Assembly (NCBI GenBank): GCA_964624465.1
Contig: CAZUZD010000316.1
Span: 1 to 6,939, forward strand
Direction: 5' to 3'
Length of the DNA stretch: 6,939 bases
Origin: CAZUZD01 sp964624465
GTDB taxonomy: Bacteria > Planctomycetota > Planctomycetia > Isosphaerales > Isosphaeraceae
Shown: positions 1 through 6,268 of the stretch, one piece after another
How positions within the stretch are numbered: position 1 is the stretch's first letter
How the letters are laid out: each line of letters opens with the position of its first letter
The notes under the pieces: generated by a model
Databases searched by the model: none
The model's input: the letters and a program-made list of their open reading frames with translations, nothing else
What the model was told of the DNA's origin: nothing
Translations under genes and position numbers: made by a program

Positions 1-63
1 ACCGCCCCGGTCACGGCTCCGGCTCCCGCGACGGCCCCGGCCGACACGCCCGCCCCCAAGTAA
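1..63 (+). CDS. C-terminal tail of an upstream gene (partial), Ala/Pro/Thr-rich
   Basis: Frame 1 is open from the window edge and reads 20 residues ending in PADTPAPK before a TAA stop at 61-63. Only a low-complexity Ala/Pro/Thr tail is visible, so no domain can be named. Planctomycete SecG proteins often end in such a tail and, from general memory, secG can lie just upstream of yicC in this group. SecG is therefore a reasonable guess but is not shown by the sequence. The coding reading is supported by the frame, the high-GC third positions and a hairpin shortly after the stop. It could equally be another protein with a disordered C-terminus. Confidence 0.55.
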   Translation, partial: TAPVTAPAPATAPADTPAPK

Positions 64-85
64 GCTCGATCCCCGCCGGAACGCC

Positions 86-100
86 GCCCCGCTTCGGGGC
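86..100 (+). terminator. Small GC-rich hairpin, possible terminator of the upstream gene
   Basis: GCCCCG at 86-91 pairs with CGGGGC at 95-100 around a 3-base CTT loop, 22 bases after the TAA at 61-63. There is no T-tract behind it, so it is not a classical intrinsic terminator. It could terminate weakly, protect the 3' end, or be a chance structure in GC-rich DNA. Confidence 0.35.
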
Positions 101-127
101 CCGATTCGCGACCCGCGCCGACCCGTC

Positions 128-143
128 GGAGCCCCCCGGCTCC
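128..143 (+). other. Inverted repeat in the gap before yicC
   Basis: GGAGCC (128-133) and GGCTCC (138-143) form a perfect 6-bp stem with a CCCC loop. It lies about 90 bases before the yicC start. It may be part of the transcript end of the upstream gene or of the yicC leader. I see no recognisable sigma-70 style promoter between 64 and 233, so yicC may be read through from the upstream gene. Confidence 0.3.
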
Positions 144-199
144 CGGGCCGGCGAGCGTCGTTCCGGGCCCTGCGGCCGGCTACCCGATCCCGACCGACC

Positions 200-220
200 T
201 GCCCCCTGCCCCCTGCCCCG
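200..220 (+). repeat. Three tandem copies of a 7-base unit before the yicC RBS
   Basis: TGCCCCC at 200-206 and 207-213 is followed by TGCCCCG at 214-220. The last base of the third copy is the first base of the GAGGA ribosome-binding sequence (220-224). Because it abuts the RBS, copy-number change by slippage would move or alter upstream leader sequence but not the RBS-to-start spacing. Confidence 0.8.
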
Positions 221-233
221 AGGACGTGCCCCC

Positions 234-1109
234 GTGCTGCTCAGCATGACCGGATTCGGCGAGGCCCGCCACCAGGACGACGAGCTGGCGATCCTGGCCG
301 AGCTCCGCACGGTCAACAACCGCCACTTCAAGCTCTCCAGCCGCATCAGCGACCCGTACGGGGCCCTCGAGCCCGAGGTCGAGCGGCTGGTGCGGCAGGC
401 GGTCCGCCGCGGCACGGTGCAGCTCACCATCCGGGTCGACCGCCCCCGCCGCGCCGAGGACTACCGGCTCAACGTGGTGGCCCTGCAGAGCTACCGCGAC
501 CAGCTCCAGACGCTCCGGGGGCCCGACGCCCCGCCGATCGATCTGGCCGACCTGCTCGGCCTGCCCGGCATCGTCGAGGAGCGGCGATCCTCCGACGCCG
601 ACCCGCAGGACGCCTGGCCCCGGCTGGCCGCCGTGCTCAACGAGGCCCTGGCCGCGCTCCAGGCCTCGCGGGCCGAGGAGGGCAAGGCGATGGCCGCCGA
701 GCTCCGGTCGCTGGGACTGGCGCTCGGCGAGCACCTCGCGAAGGTCGAGGAGCACGGCCCCGTGCTGCTGGCCGCCTACAACCAGCGGCTGCTGGAGCGG
801 GTGCAAAGCCTGGTCAAGGACCGCGTGGCCGTCGAGCCCAAGGACCTGATCCGCGAGGTCGCCATCTTCGCCGAGCGGGCCGACGTGGCCGAGGAGATCA
901 CCCGGCTCAAGGCGCACATCACCACCTACCTGGCCGTCCTGGACGAGCCCGAGAGCGCCGGCCGCAAGCTGGAGTTCATCGTCCAGGAGATGGGCCGCGA
1001 GACGAACACCATCGGCTCGAAGGCCAACGACATCGCGATCACCAACCAGGTGGTGGCGATGAAGGGGATCCTCGAGAAGATCCGCGAGCTGATCCAGAAC
1101 GTCGAGTGA
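234..1109 (+). CDS. yicC: YicC/YloC family endoribonuclease
   Basis: A 291-residue protein, full length for the YicC family. Members have been characterised as endoribonucleases; the Escherichia coli protein affects small-RNA turnover, so a cytoplasmic RNA-decay role is expected. The GTG start at 234 is chosen because it gives MLLSMTGFGEA, matching the family's near-invariant SMTGFG start. GAGGA lies at 220-224, 9 bases upstream. The N-terminal YicC-like domain is followed by a helical middle. The highly conserved C-terminal block (about residues 243-291) contains GRKLEFIVQEM, RETNTIGSKAND and the closing EKIRELIQNVE. The TGA at 1107-1109 is 65 bases before the preferred gmk start, so the genes are probably cotranscribed. 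yicC-gmk adjacency is common in bacteria. I see no truncation or frameshift. Confidence 0.95.
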   Translation: MLLSMTGFGEARHQDDELAILAELRTVNNRHFKLSSRISDPYGALEPEVERLVRQAVRRGTVQLTIRVDRPRRAEDYRLNVVALQSYRDQLQTLRGPDAPPIDLADLLGLPGIVEERRSSDADPQDAWPRLAAVLNEALAALQASRAEEGKAMAAELRSLGLALGEHLAKVEEHGPVLLAAYNQRLLERVQSLVKDRVAVEPKDLIREVAIFAERADVAEEITRLKAHITTYLAVLDEPESAGRKLEFIVQEMGRETNTIGSKANDIAITNQVVAMKGILEKIRELIQNVE

Positions 1110-1160
1110 GCGCCGGCGCGGCCGTCGCCGTCGCAACCGCCTTTTCCATCGCAGCCTGCT

Positions 1161-1164
1161 GGAG
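1161..1164 (+). promoter_or_regulatory. Ribosome-binding site supporting the internal gmk start
   Basis: GGAG lies 10 bases before the ATG at 1175 and favours that codon over the in-frame GTG at 1106. The GTG overlaps the yicC stop and has no clear purine-rich site before it. Confidence 0.5.
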
Positions 1165-1174
1165 CGGCAACCGC

Positions 1175-1765
1175 ATGTGGGTTGAGGGCTGGGGTCATCT
1201 CTCGGGCAAACTGGTCGTGCTGTCGGGGCCCTCGGGCTCGGGCAAGAGCACCCTGCTGCGCCGGGTCATCGACCGGCTGGGCCCCTCGGTGCGGCTGTCC
1301 CTGTCGGCCACGACCCGCGAGCCGAGGCCCGGCGAGCGGGAGGGGATCGACTACCAGTACCTGGACCGGCAGGAGTTCCTCGACGCCGAGGCGCGGGGCG
1401 AGTTCCTGGAGTGGGCCGAGTACAACCGCCACTGCTACGGCACGCCGGCGCGGCCGGTCTTCGAGGCCATGAGCCGCGGCGAGTGCGTGATCCTGGAGAT
1501 CGAGGTCAAGGGGGCGCTGCAGGTGCGGGAGAAGGCCCCCTCGGCCCTGTTCGTGTTCATCGACACGCCCGACTTCGCCACGCTCGAAACCCGGTTGCGG
1601 GCGCGTGGCACCGATGACGAGCCGTCGATCCATCGGCGACTCGTGCGCGCCCGCTGGGAGCGCGACCACGCTCACTGCTACGACGTGAAGATCACCAACG
1701 ACGACCTGGACCGGGCCGTCGACGACCTGACCGGCGTCCTCGGACGCCACGGCTGCGGAGGCTAA
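1175..1765 (+). CDS. gmk: Guanylate kinase
   Basis: Phosphorylates GMP (and dGMP) to GDP with ATP in the cytoplasm, an essential step of guanine nucleotide synthesis. From ATG 1175 the protein has 196 residues, close to the usual size of about 200. Visible elements in order are the P-loop GPSGSGKS (residues 18-25), the GMP-binding SATTREPRPGE (44-54) and EWAEYNRHCYGTP (79-91). Next come CVILEIEVKGALQV (104-117), the lid region with RLRARGTDDE (140-149) and RRL (154-156), and the closing YDVKITNDDLDRA. The frame is also open from GTG 1106, which overlaps the yicC stop by four bases and would add 23 residues. That extension (rich in Ala, with an AACWS stretch) is not typical of guanylate kinase and lacks a good RBS, so I prefer 1175. 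The TAA at 1763-1765 is 7 bases before rpoZ. Confidence 0.96.
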   Translation: MWVEGWGHLSGKLVVLSGPSGSGKSTLLRRVIDRLGPSVRLSLSATTREPRPGEREGIDYQYLDRQEFLDAEARGEFLEWAEYNRHCYGTPARPVFEAMSRGECVILEIEVKGALQVREKAPSALFVFIDTPDFATLETRLRARGTDDEPSIHRRLVRARWERDHAHCYDVKITNDDLDRAVDDLTGVLGRHGCGG

Positions 1766-1772
1766 CTCGACC

Positions 1773-2036
1773 ATGCACGAAGAGCTGAAGGAAGAGGACA
1801 TCGTCAACAAGGTCGGCGGCCGCTTCAAGCTGGCCTGCCTGATCCAGAAGCGCCTGATCGCCCTGAACCAGGGCGCCCGCGCCCTGGTCGACCAGCGCGG
1901 CGACAAGATGGCCGTCGTGATCGCCGAGATCATGCAGGACAAGATCTACCTCGACACCAGCGGCAAGGTCGTGATCGCGCACGAGGACGCCCTCGACGGC
2001 GACGGCAACACCGTCGACCTGACCGAGGCCAACTGA
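1773..2036 (+). CDS. rpoZ: DNA-directed RNA polymerase omega subunit
   Basis: An 87-residue protein, the usual size of omega, the small subunit that helps fold and hold beta-prime in RNA polymerase. The omega signature is visible near the N-terminus: NKVGGRFKLACLIQKR (residues 12-27) followed by ALNQGARALV, equivalent to the D/NKVxxRFxLxxLxxxRxxQLxxGA pattern of the family. A later VVIAEIMQDKIYL segment corresponds to the AxxEI helix. The C-terminal tail is short and acidic. The ATG at 1773 is preceded by GGAGG at 1757-1761 (11 bases away), which overlaps the end of gmk and implies translational coupling. gmk-rpoZ is a widely conserved pair. The next gene is ftsK, not coaBC, which often follows rpoZ elsewhere. 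Confidence 0.93.
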   Translation: MHEELKEEDIVNKVGGRFKLACLIQKRLIALNQGARALVDQRGDKMAVVIAEIMQDKIYLDTSGKVVIAHEDALDGDGNTVDLTEAN

Positions 2037-2044
2037 CCGGCACC

Positions 2045-2077
2045 ACCGGCACCTGCCGCCCCCGGGCGCAGGCCGGT
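2045..2077 (+). terminator. Bulged hairpin just after rpoZ, probable transcript end
   Basis: ACCGG (2045-2049) pairs with CCGGT (2073-2077), and CCTGC (2052-2056) with GCAGG (2068-2072). The two helices are separated by a 2-base bulge (CA) and capped by an 11-base GC-rich loop that can pair further. It begins 9 bases after the rpoZ stop. No U-run follows, so termination there would have to be non-classical; the structure may instead stabilise the mRNA 3' end. Confidence 0.45.
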
Positions 2078-2104
2078 CTCCGCCGAGAATCGCTCCAATC
2101 GCTA

Positions 2105-2137
2105 CGCCCGGCGGGTCGGACACGACCCGACCGGGCG
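2105..2137 (+). other. Strong 14-bp hairpin in the rpoZ-ftsK gap
   Basis: CGCCCGG (2105-2111) pairs with CCGGGCG (2131-2137), and the adjoining CGGGTCG (2112-2118) pairs with CGACCCG (2123-2129). The single unpaired base is A2130, and the loop is GACA. This is the strongest structure between rpoZ and ftsK. No T-run follows on either strand. A second, shorter hairpin (GGCGGGCC at 2134-2141 with GGCCCGCC at 2149-2156) shares bases 2134-2137, so the two cannot both form fully. Terminator, leader structure or protein-binding site are all possible. Confidence 0.6.
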
Positions 2138-2179
2138 GGCCTGAGCGCGGCCCGCCAGCCCGGCCGATCGTAGTCGAGA

Positions 2180-2244
2180 GGCCCGGAGCCGCCCGGGAGT
2201 CCCCGGCGCGACCGCTCCGGGCCGACCGCCCGCGACGGGACTCC
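2180..2244 (+). other. Hairpin with possible pseudoknot in the ftsK leader
   Basis: GGCCCGGAGC (2180-2189) and GCTCCGGGCC (2214-2223) form a perfect 10-bp stem with a 24-base loop. Loop bases GGAGTCCC (2196-2203) are complementary over 8 bp to GGGACTCC (2237-2244) outside the stem, an arrangement that could make an H-type pseudoknot. Alternatively a small inner helix can form (CCGGG 2193-2197 with CCCGG 2202-2206). The downstream arm ends 13 bases before the GGGAG ribosome-binding site (2258-2262) of ftsK, so it could affect translation. No known riboswitch class is recognised. Confidence 0.4.
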
Positions 2245-2273
2245 TTCCCCAGGGGCCGGGAGCCGATCCAACC

Positions 2274-4604
2274 ATGCTCGACCGCAGGCGGCTGACCGGT
2301 CAGGCCGGCACCCTGGCGCTGGCCTTCGCCGGGCTGTTCCTGACGCTGAGTCTCCTCGGCTACGACCCGGCCGATGCGCCCGGGCTGGCCCGCTGGCGGC
2401 CCGAGCCGGTGCCCCCCCGCAACCCTTGCGGGCCCGTCGGCGCCACCCTGGCCCACGCCCTGACCACCGCCCTGGGCTGGGGAGCGTGGCTGGTCCTCTA
2501 CGGCCTGTTCGTCGTCACCCTCCTGGTCGCCCGTCGCCGGATCATCCCCGACCGGCTCCAGCGGGCGCTCGGCTTCGGCCTGGTGCTGGCCACCGCCGCG
2601 GCCGCCCTGCAGGCGCTGGCGCCGGGGCTGGCCCGCAGCCCGGTCGTCGGCAGCGGCGGCTACGTGGGCGCCTTCCTGGTCCGGTTCGTGGGGGCCCAGT
2701 TCGGCCCGGTCGGCCTGCTCCTGATCCTGGGCGCCCTGGGCCTGACCGGCCTGGCCCTCTGCCACGAGCTGCTGCTCGCCTGGCCCGTCCAGGAGGCCGT
2801 CCGTCTGGTCCGCAGCCTGCGCCATGGACACGGTCACGGCCACGGCGGCGAGGGCCCGCTGCCGCACCCCGGCTACGCCCCCAACCCGCTCTCTGCCGGG
2901 GCCATGGGCCTGCCCGCCCTGACGCGGCATCCGGCCGAGCTGATGGAGCCGATGTCCGCCCGTCGTGCGGCCACCGTGCCGGTCGAGCGGCCAGCCCTGC
3001 CCGCCCGCGCCACCGAGGGGCCCACGGTCCCGAGCCTGATGCCCGCGGTCCGCCAGCACGAGGCCCGCGTGCCCGTACCGGCCCGGCCCGCCGACGGCCG
3101 CTTCGCGCTCCCCTCGCTCGACCTGCTCGAGCCCCCCGCGCCGCACCCGGTCCAGGAGCACGAGGCCAAGCTCCAGTCGCGCGCCCTCCAGCTCGAGAAG
3201 ACCCTGCTGGAGCACGGCTGCAACGTCCGGGTCGTGCAGATCGATACCGGCCCGGTCATCACCCAGTTCGAGATCGAGCTGGAGGCCGGCCTGCGGGTCT
3301 CGCGGGTGGCCGGGCTCTCCAACGACCTGGCCATCGCCCTGGCCGTGCCCAGCGTCCGCATCGTGGCACCGATCCCCGGCAAGACCACCGTCGGCATCGA
3401 GGTCCCCAACGACCGCCGCGGCCTGGTGCGCCTGGGCGAGATCGTCGAGGGCACGCTCGACAGCCTGGGCAAGTCCCGCATCCCGCTGTTCCTGGGCAAG
3501 GACGTCAAGGGCCAGTCGCTGGCCTTCGACCTGGCCGACATGCCCCACCTACTGATCGCCGGCCGCACCGGCACCGGCAAGTCGGTGTGCCTGAACGCGA
3601 TGATCCTCTCGATCCTCATGACCCGCTCGCCCGAGCAGGTCAAGCTGATCCTGATCGACCCGAAGATGGTCGAGCTCTCGCAGTTCAAGCGGATCCCGCA
3701 CCTGATGCACCCGGTCATCACCGACATGAAGAAGGCCGAGTCGGTGCTGGCCTGGGCCTGCGAGAAGATGGACGAGCGCTACGCCTTCCTCGCCCGCGCT
3801 GGCGTCCGCAACATCCAGAGCTACAACGCGCTGTCCCCCGAGGAGATCTACGAGCGGCTCCAGCCCGAAAGCGACGAGGAGGAGCAGCGGATCCCGCTGC
3901 ACATGCCGTACATCGTCATCATCGCCGACGAGGTGGCCGACCTGATGATGACCGCCGCCAAGGAGGTCGAGCAGCACATCGTCCGCCTGGCGCAGAAGAG
4001 CCGGGCCGTCGGCATGCACCTGATCATCGCCACCCAGAAGCCGACGGTCGAGGTCATCACCGGCCTGATCAAAGGCAACCTGCCGGCCCGCATCGCGTTC
4101 CAGGTCGCCAGCCGCGGCGACTCCCGCGTCGTGCTCGACGAGATGGGCGCCGACAAGCTGCTCGGCAACGGCGACATGCTCTTCCTCGTGCCCGGCACCT
4201 CGCACATCGTCCGCGCCCAGGGCACGTATGTCTCCGACAACGAGGTCAACCGCGTCTGCGCCTACCTGGAGCAGTTCCCGGTCGAGTTTAGCAAGGAGCT
4301 GATGCAGCTCCAGGTCGGGGGCAAGCTCGCCGGCAAGGACGGCGGTGCGGCCATGAAGGAGCGCGACGAGATGTACGAGTCCGCCATCGAGGTCGTGATC
4401 CGCGAGCAGCGCGGGTCGACGAGCCTGCTGCAGCGGGCCCTGGGCATCGGCTACGGCCGCGCCGCCCGGCTCATCGACTTCATGGCCGAGGACGGCATCG
4501 TCGGCGAGTTCAAGAGCGGCTCCGCCCGCGAGGTCCTCTACAACTGGGAGGAGTGGGAAGCCCTCAAAAATGGCGGCGACGCCGGCCCCGCCGACGCGGG
4601 CTGA
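2274..4604 (+). CDS. ftsK: DNA translocase FtsK/SpoIIIE
   Basis: A 776-residue membrane-anchored ATP-driven DNA pump that clears chromosome termini from the closing septum. The size is that of SpoIIIE-type proteins. Four hydrophobic segments are seen at about 11-29, 63-86, 98-117 and 144-168. They are followed by a His-Gly run (HGHGHGHGG, 184-192) and a Pro/Ala-rich linker of about 85 residues. The motor begins near FALPSLDLLEPP (277-288), with the alpha-domain DTGPVITQFE (324-333). Walker A is GRTGTGKS (430-437), differing from the common GATGSGKS; Walker B is IVIIADE (547-553). The family block QKPTVEVITGLIKGN follows. The gamma winged helix (about 700-765) carries SLLQRALGIGYGRAARLID, the fold that reads polar DNA sequences. 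ATG 2274 has GGGAG 11 bases upstream. It lies alone between two non-coding gaps. All key motor residues are present. Confidence 0.96.
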   Translation: MLDRRRLTGQAGTLALAFAGLFLTLSLLGYDPADAPGLARWRPEPVPPRNPCGPVGATLAHALTTALGWGAWLVLYGLFVVTLLVARRRIIPDRLQRALGFGLVLATAAAALQALAPGLARSPVVGSGGYVGAFLVRFVGAQFGPVGLLLILGALGLTGLALCHELLLAWPVQEAVRLVRSLRHGHGHGHGGEGPLPHPGYAPNPLSAGAMGLPALTRHPAELMEPMSARRAATVPVERPALPARATEGPTVPSLMPAVRQHEARVPVPARPADGRFALPSLDLLEPPAPHPVQEHEAKLQSRALQLEKTLLEHGCNVRVVQIDTGPVITQFEIELEAGLRVSRVAGLSNDLAIALAVPSVRIVAPIPGKTTVGIEVPNDRRGLVRLGEIVEGTLDSLGKSRIPLFLGKDVKGQSLAFDLADMPHLLIAGRTGTGKSVCLNAMILSILMTRSPEQVKLILIDPKMVELSQFKRIPHLMHPVITDMKKAESVLAWACEKMDERYAFLARAGVRNIQSYNALSPEEIYERLQPESDEEEQRIPLHMPYIVIIADEVADLMMTAAKEVEQHIVRLAQKSRAVGMHLIIATQKPTVEVITGLIKGNLPARIAFQVASRGDSRVVLDEMGADKLLGNGDMLFLVPGTSHIVRAQGTYVSDNEVNRVCAYLEQFPVEFSKELMQLQVGGKLAGKDGGAAMKERDEMYESAIEVVIREQRGSTSLLQRALGIGYGRAARLIDFMAEDGIVGEFKSGSAREVLYNWEEWEALKNGGDAGPADAG

Positions 4605-4664
4605 GTCGCGGCTCCGGGGTGAGGGCGGCATGTTCGTGGGCGGGGTTGATCTTCGGCCGGCGGC

Positions 4665-4693
4665 TTTCGCGGCCCCCGGGCGCCTGCTACAAC
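4665..4693 (+). promoter_or_regulatory. Possible promoter for the esterase gene
   Basis: TACAAC at 4688-4693, in the context GCTACAACTC, matches four of six bases of a sigma-70 -10 box and stands out as AT-rich within a very GC-rich gap. The hexamer 17 bases upstream, TTTCGC at 4665-4670, matches the -35 consensus only at its first two bases. Transcription starting near 4700 would give a leader of about 80 bases. The call rests mainly on the -10-like element and on the gap between ftsK and the esterase. Confidence 0.35.
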
Positions 4694-4721
4694 TCAGGCG
4701 GTCGCCGCGGCCTGCCGCCGA

Positions 4722-4737
4722 CCCCGCGGGTGCGGGG
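4722..4737 (+). other. Leader hairpin before the esterase gene
   Basis: CCCCGC (4722-4727) pairs with GCGGGG (4732-4737) around a GGGT loop, between the candidate promoter and the ATG at 4780. It would lie in the 5' leader if that promoter is used. The remaining bases from 4605 hold no gene that I can support. Confidence 0.35.
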
Positions 4738-4779
4738 ACCGTCGCGGCCGGGAGCGGCATCCCTCGGGGCTCCCCACCC

Positions 4780-6168
4780 ATGCCTGGCACCGCACTCGCC
4801 ACCGCCCTGCTCGCCACCCTCGGCCTGGTCGCCCTCCAGGAGCCGACGGTCCCCGCGCCGCCGAAGCTCACGGCGCAGCAGGACCACCGGCTCATGATGA
4901 AGGCGCTCGGCATCGAGTCGCTCCGCCCGGGCGCCGACGGCATGAATCCGAGGGCCGCCAACGCCGCCAACTACGACGAGGCGAAGGCCAACCCGTACCC
5001 GAATCTGCCCGACCCGCTCGTTCTCAAGAACGGCGCGGCCGTGACGACTCCCGAGGCATGGTGGCAGCAGCGTCGGCCCGAGATCGTCGAGGAGTTCGAT
5101 CGCGAGGTCTACGGCCGCGTACCCGCCAACGTCCCGAAGGTCACCTGGGAGGTCGCCGCCACCACCGAGGACAAGGTCGGCGAGATCCCGGTGATCACGA
5201 AGCGACTGATCGGGCACGTCGACAACACGTCCTACCCGGCAATCACCGTCGACATCCAGCTCACGCTCACGACCCCGGCGCAGGCCACAGGGCCCGTGCC
5301 GGTGATCCTCGAGTTCGGCTTCGGTGGCTTCGGCCCGCGTCCCGGTCGCCCCGCGCCCAAGGGGATTGCCCCACCGCCGGGACCCGGCGGCCCGGGTGCC
5401 CCGGCCGGCCCCTCGTGGCAGCAGCAGGTGCTGGCCAGGGGCTGGGGCTACGCGATCCTCGTCCCGACCAGCGTGCAGGCCGACAACGGCGCCGGGCTGA
5501 CGCAGGGGATCATCGGCCTCTGCAACCGCGGCGAACCCCGCAAGCCCGAGGACTGGGGCGCCCTCCGCGCCTGGGCCTGGGCCGCCAGCCGGGCCCTCGA
5601 CCACTTCGAGACCGATCCGGCCGTCGATGCGAAGCGCGTCGCCATCGAGGGCCTCTCCCGCTACGGCAAGGCCGCCCTGGTCACGATGGCCTATGACCCC
5701 CGGTTCGCGATCGGGTTCATCGGCTCGTCCGGCGAGGGGGGCGCCAAGCTCCACCGCCGCACCTTCGGCGAGCTGGTCGAGAACCTGACCGGTTCCGGCG
5801 AGTACCACTGGATGGGCGGCAACTTCCTCAAGTACGGCGGCCCACTCACCCCGGGGGACCTGCCCGTGGATGCCCACGAACTCATCGCCCTGTGTGCCCC
5901 CCGCCCCACCTTCATCAGCTATGGCGCCTCCACCGGACCAGGCGCCGAGGGCCAGTGGGTCGACCAGCGCGGCAGCTTCCGGGCCACCGTCGCCGCCGGC
6001 CCCGTCTTCCGGCTTCTGGGCAAGCAGGATCTGGGCACGACCCAGTTCCCCGAGGTCGGCACCGCCCTGACCGACGGCGAGCTAGCCTGGCGCCAGCACA
6101 GCGGCGGCCACACCAACGGCCCCAACTGGCCGACCTTCCTCGACTTCGCCGCCCGCTACTTCCGTTAA
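4780..6168 (+). CDS. Secreted glucuronoyl esterase-like hydrolase (CE15 type)
   Basis: A 462-residue alpha/beta-hydrolase resembling bacterial CE15 glucuronoyl methylesterases, which cleave ester links between lignin and glucuronoxylan; databases often label such proteins acetylxylan esterase. ATG 4780 opens a short hydrophobic leader (residues 5-18, cleavage near 18-20). Its N-region lacks Lys/Arg, so export is probable but not certain. The frame stays open back to 4570, but that stretch overlaps ftsK and looks non-coding. A family N-terminal region (NYDEAKANPYPNLPDPLVL, RRPEIVEEFDREVYGR) precedes the beta-strand FGFGGFG (179-185) and a Pro/Gly-rich insertion (186-211). The nucleophile is Ser293 in GLSRYGK, the CE15 G-x-S-R-x-G-K motif. 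His444 in GGHTNG is the probable catalytic His. SGEGGAKLHRR (317-327) replaces the usual ESG or DSG-type acid motif, leaving Glu319, Glu390 or Asp395 as candidate acids. Substrate is uncertain. Confidence 0.82.
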   Translation: MPGTALATALLATLGLVALQEPTVPAPPKLTAQQDHRLMMKALGIESLRPGADGMNPRAANAANYDEAKANPYPNLPDPLVLKNGAAVTTPEAWWQQRRPEIVEEFDREVYGRVPANVPKVTWEVAATTEDKVGEIPVITKRLIGHVDNTSYPAITVDIQLTLTTPAQATGPVPVILEFGFGGFGPRPGRPAPKGIAPPPGPGGPGAPAGPSWQQQVLARGWGYAILVPTSVQADNGAGLTQGIIGLCNRGEPRKPEDWGALRAWAWAASRALDHFETDPAVDAKRVAIEGLSRYGKAALVTMAYDPRFAIGFIGSSGEGGAKLHRRTFGELVENLTGSGEYHWMGGNFLKYGGPLTPGDLPVDAHELIALCAPRPTFISYGASTGPGAEGQWVDQRGSFRATVAAGPVFRLLGKQDLGTTQFPEVGTALTDGELAWRQHSGGHTNGPNWPTFLDFAARYFR

Positions 6169-6171
6169 CTC

Positions 6172-6193
6172 CGACCCGATGCCGTCGGGTTCG
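6172..6193 (+). terminator. Hairpin directly after the esterase stop
   Basis: ACCCGA (6174-6179) pairs with TCGGGT (6185-6190) around a TGCCG loop. Two more pairs (C6172-G6193 and G6173-C6192) form if T6191 bulges. It begins 3 bases after the TAA and is well placed to end the esterase transcript, but no U-tract follows. Confidence 0.45.
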
Positions 6194-6246
6194 CTGTGCG
6201 GGCGATCCTCACCGGCCCCGGCGGCGCGACTCCCATCACACGGGGA

Positions 6247-6268
6247 GCCCGGACCGACTTGTCCGGGT
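6247..6268. other. Inverted repeat between the two convergent genes
   Basis: CCCGGAC (6248-6254) and GTCCGGG (6261-6267) make a perfect 7-bp stem with a 6-base loop, extendable by a G-U pair on the plus-strand RNA. It lies between the esterase (plus) and the cysteine-rich gene (minus), where either transcript could end. A smaller stem (GGCAG 6281-6285 with CTGCC 6289-6293) is adjacent. Apart from these structures I find no gene in 6169-6457. A plus-strand open frame there has no motif, no RBS and erratic composition. Confidence 0.4.

Noticed and set aside
1692..3548. Long minus-strand open frame of 618 codons opposite gmk, rpoZ and ftsK
   Set aside because: It is antisense to three recognisable genes, rich in Gln, Gly and Arg, has no domain, and spans an intergenic region. 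It is an artefact of few stop codons in GC-rich DNA.
2426..4291. Plus-strand 621-codon frame inside ftsK in another frame
   Set aside because: Composition is almost all Arg, Pro, Gly and Ala, as expected for an off-frame reading of high-GC coding DNA. The ftsK frame has full motif support.
4570..4779. N-terminal extension of the esterase back to 4570
   Set aside because: It would overlap the end of ftsK, is low-complexity, and would bury the hydrophobic leader in the middle of the protein. ATG 4780 places the leader at the N-terminus.
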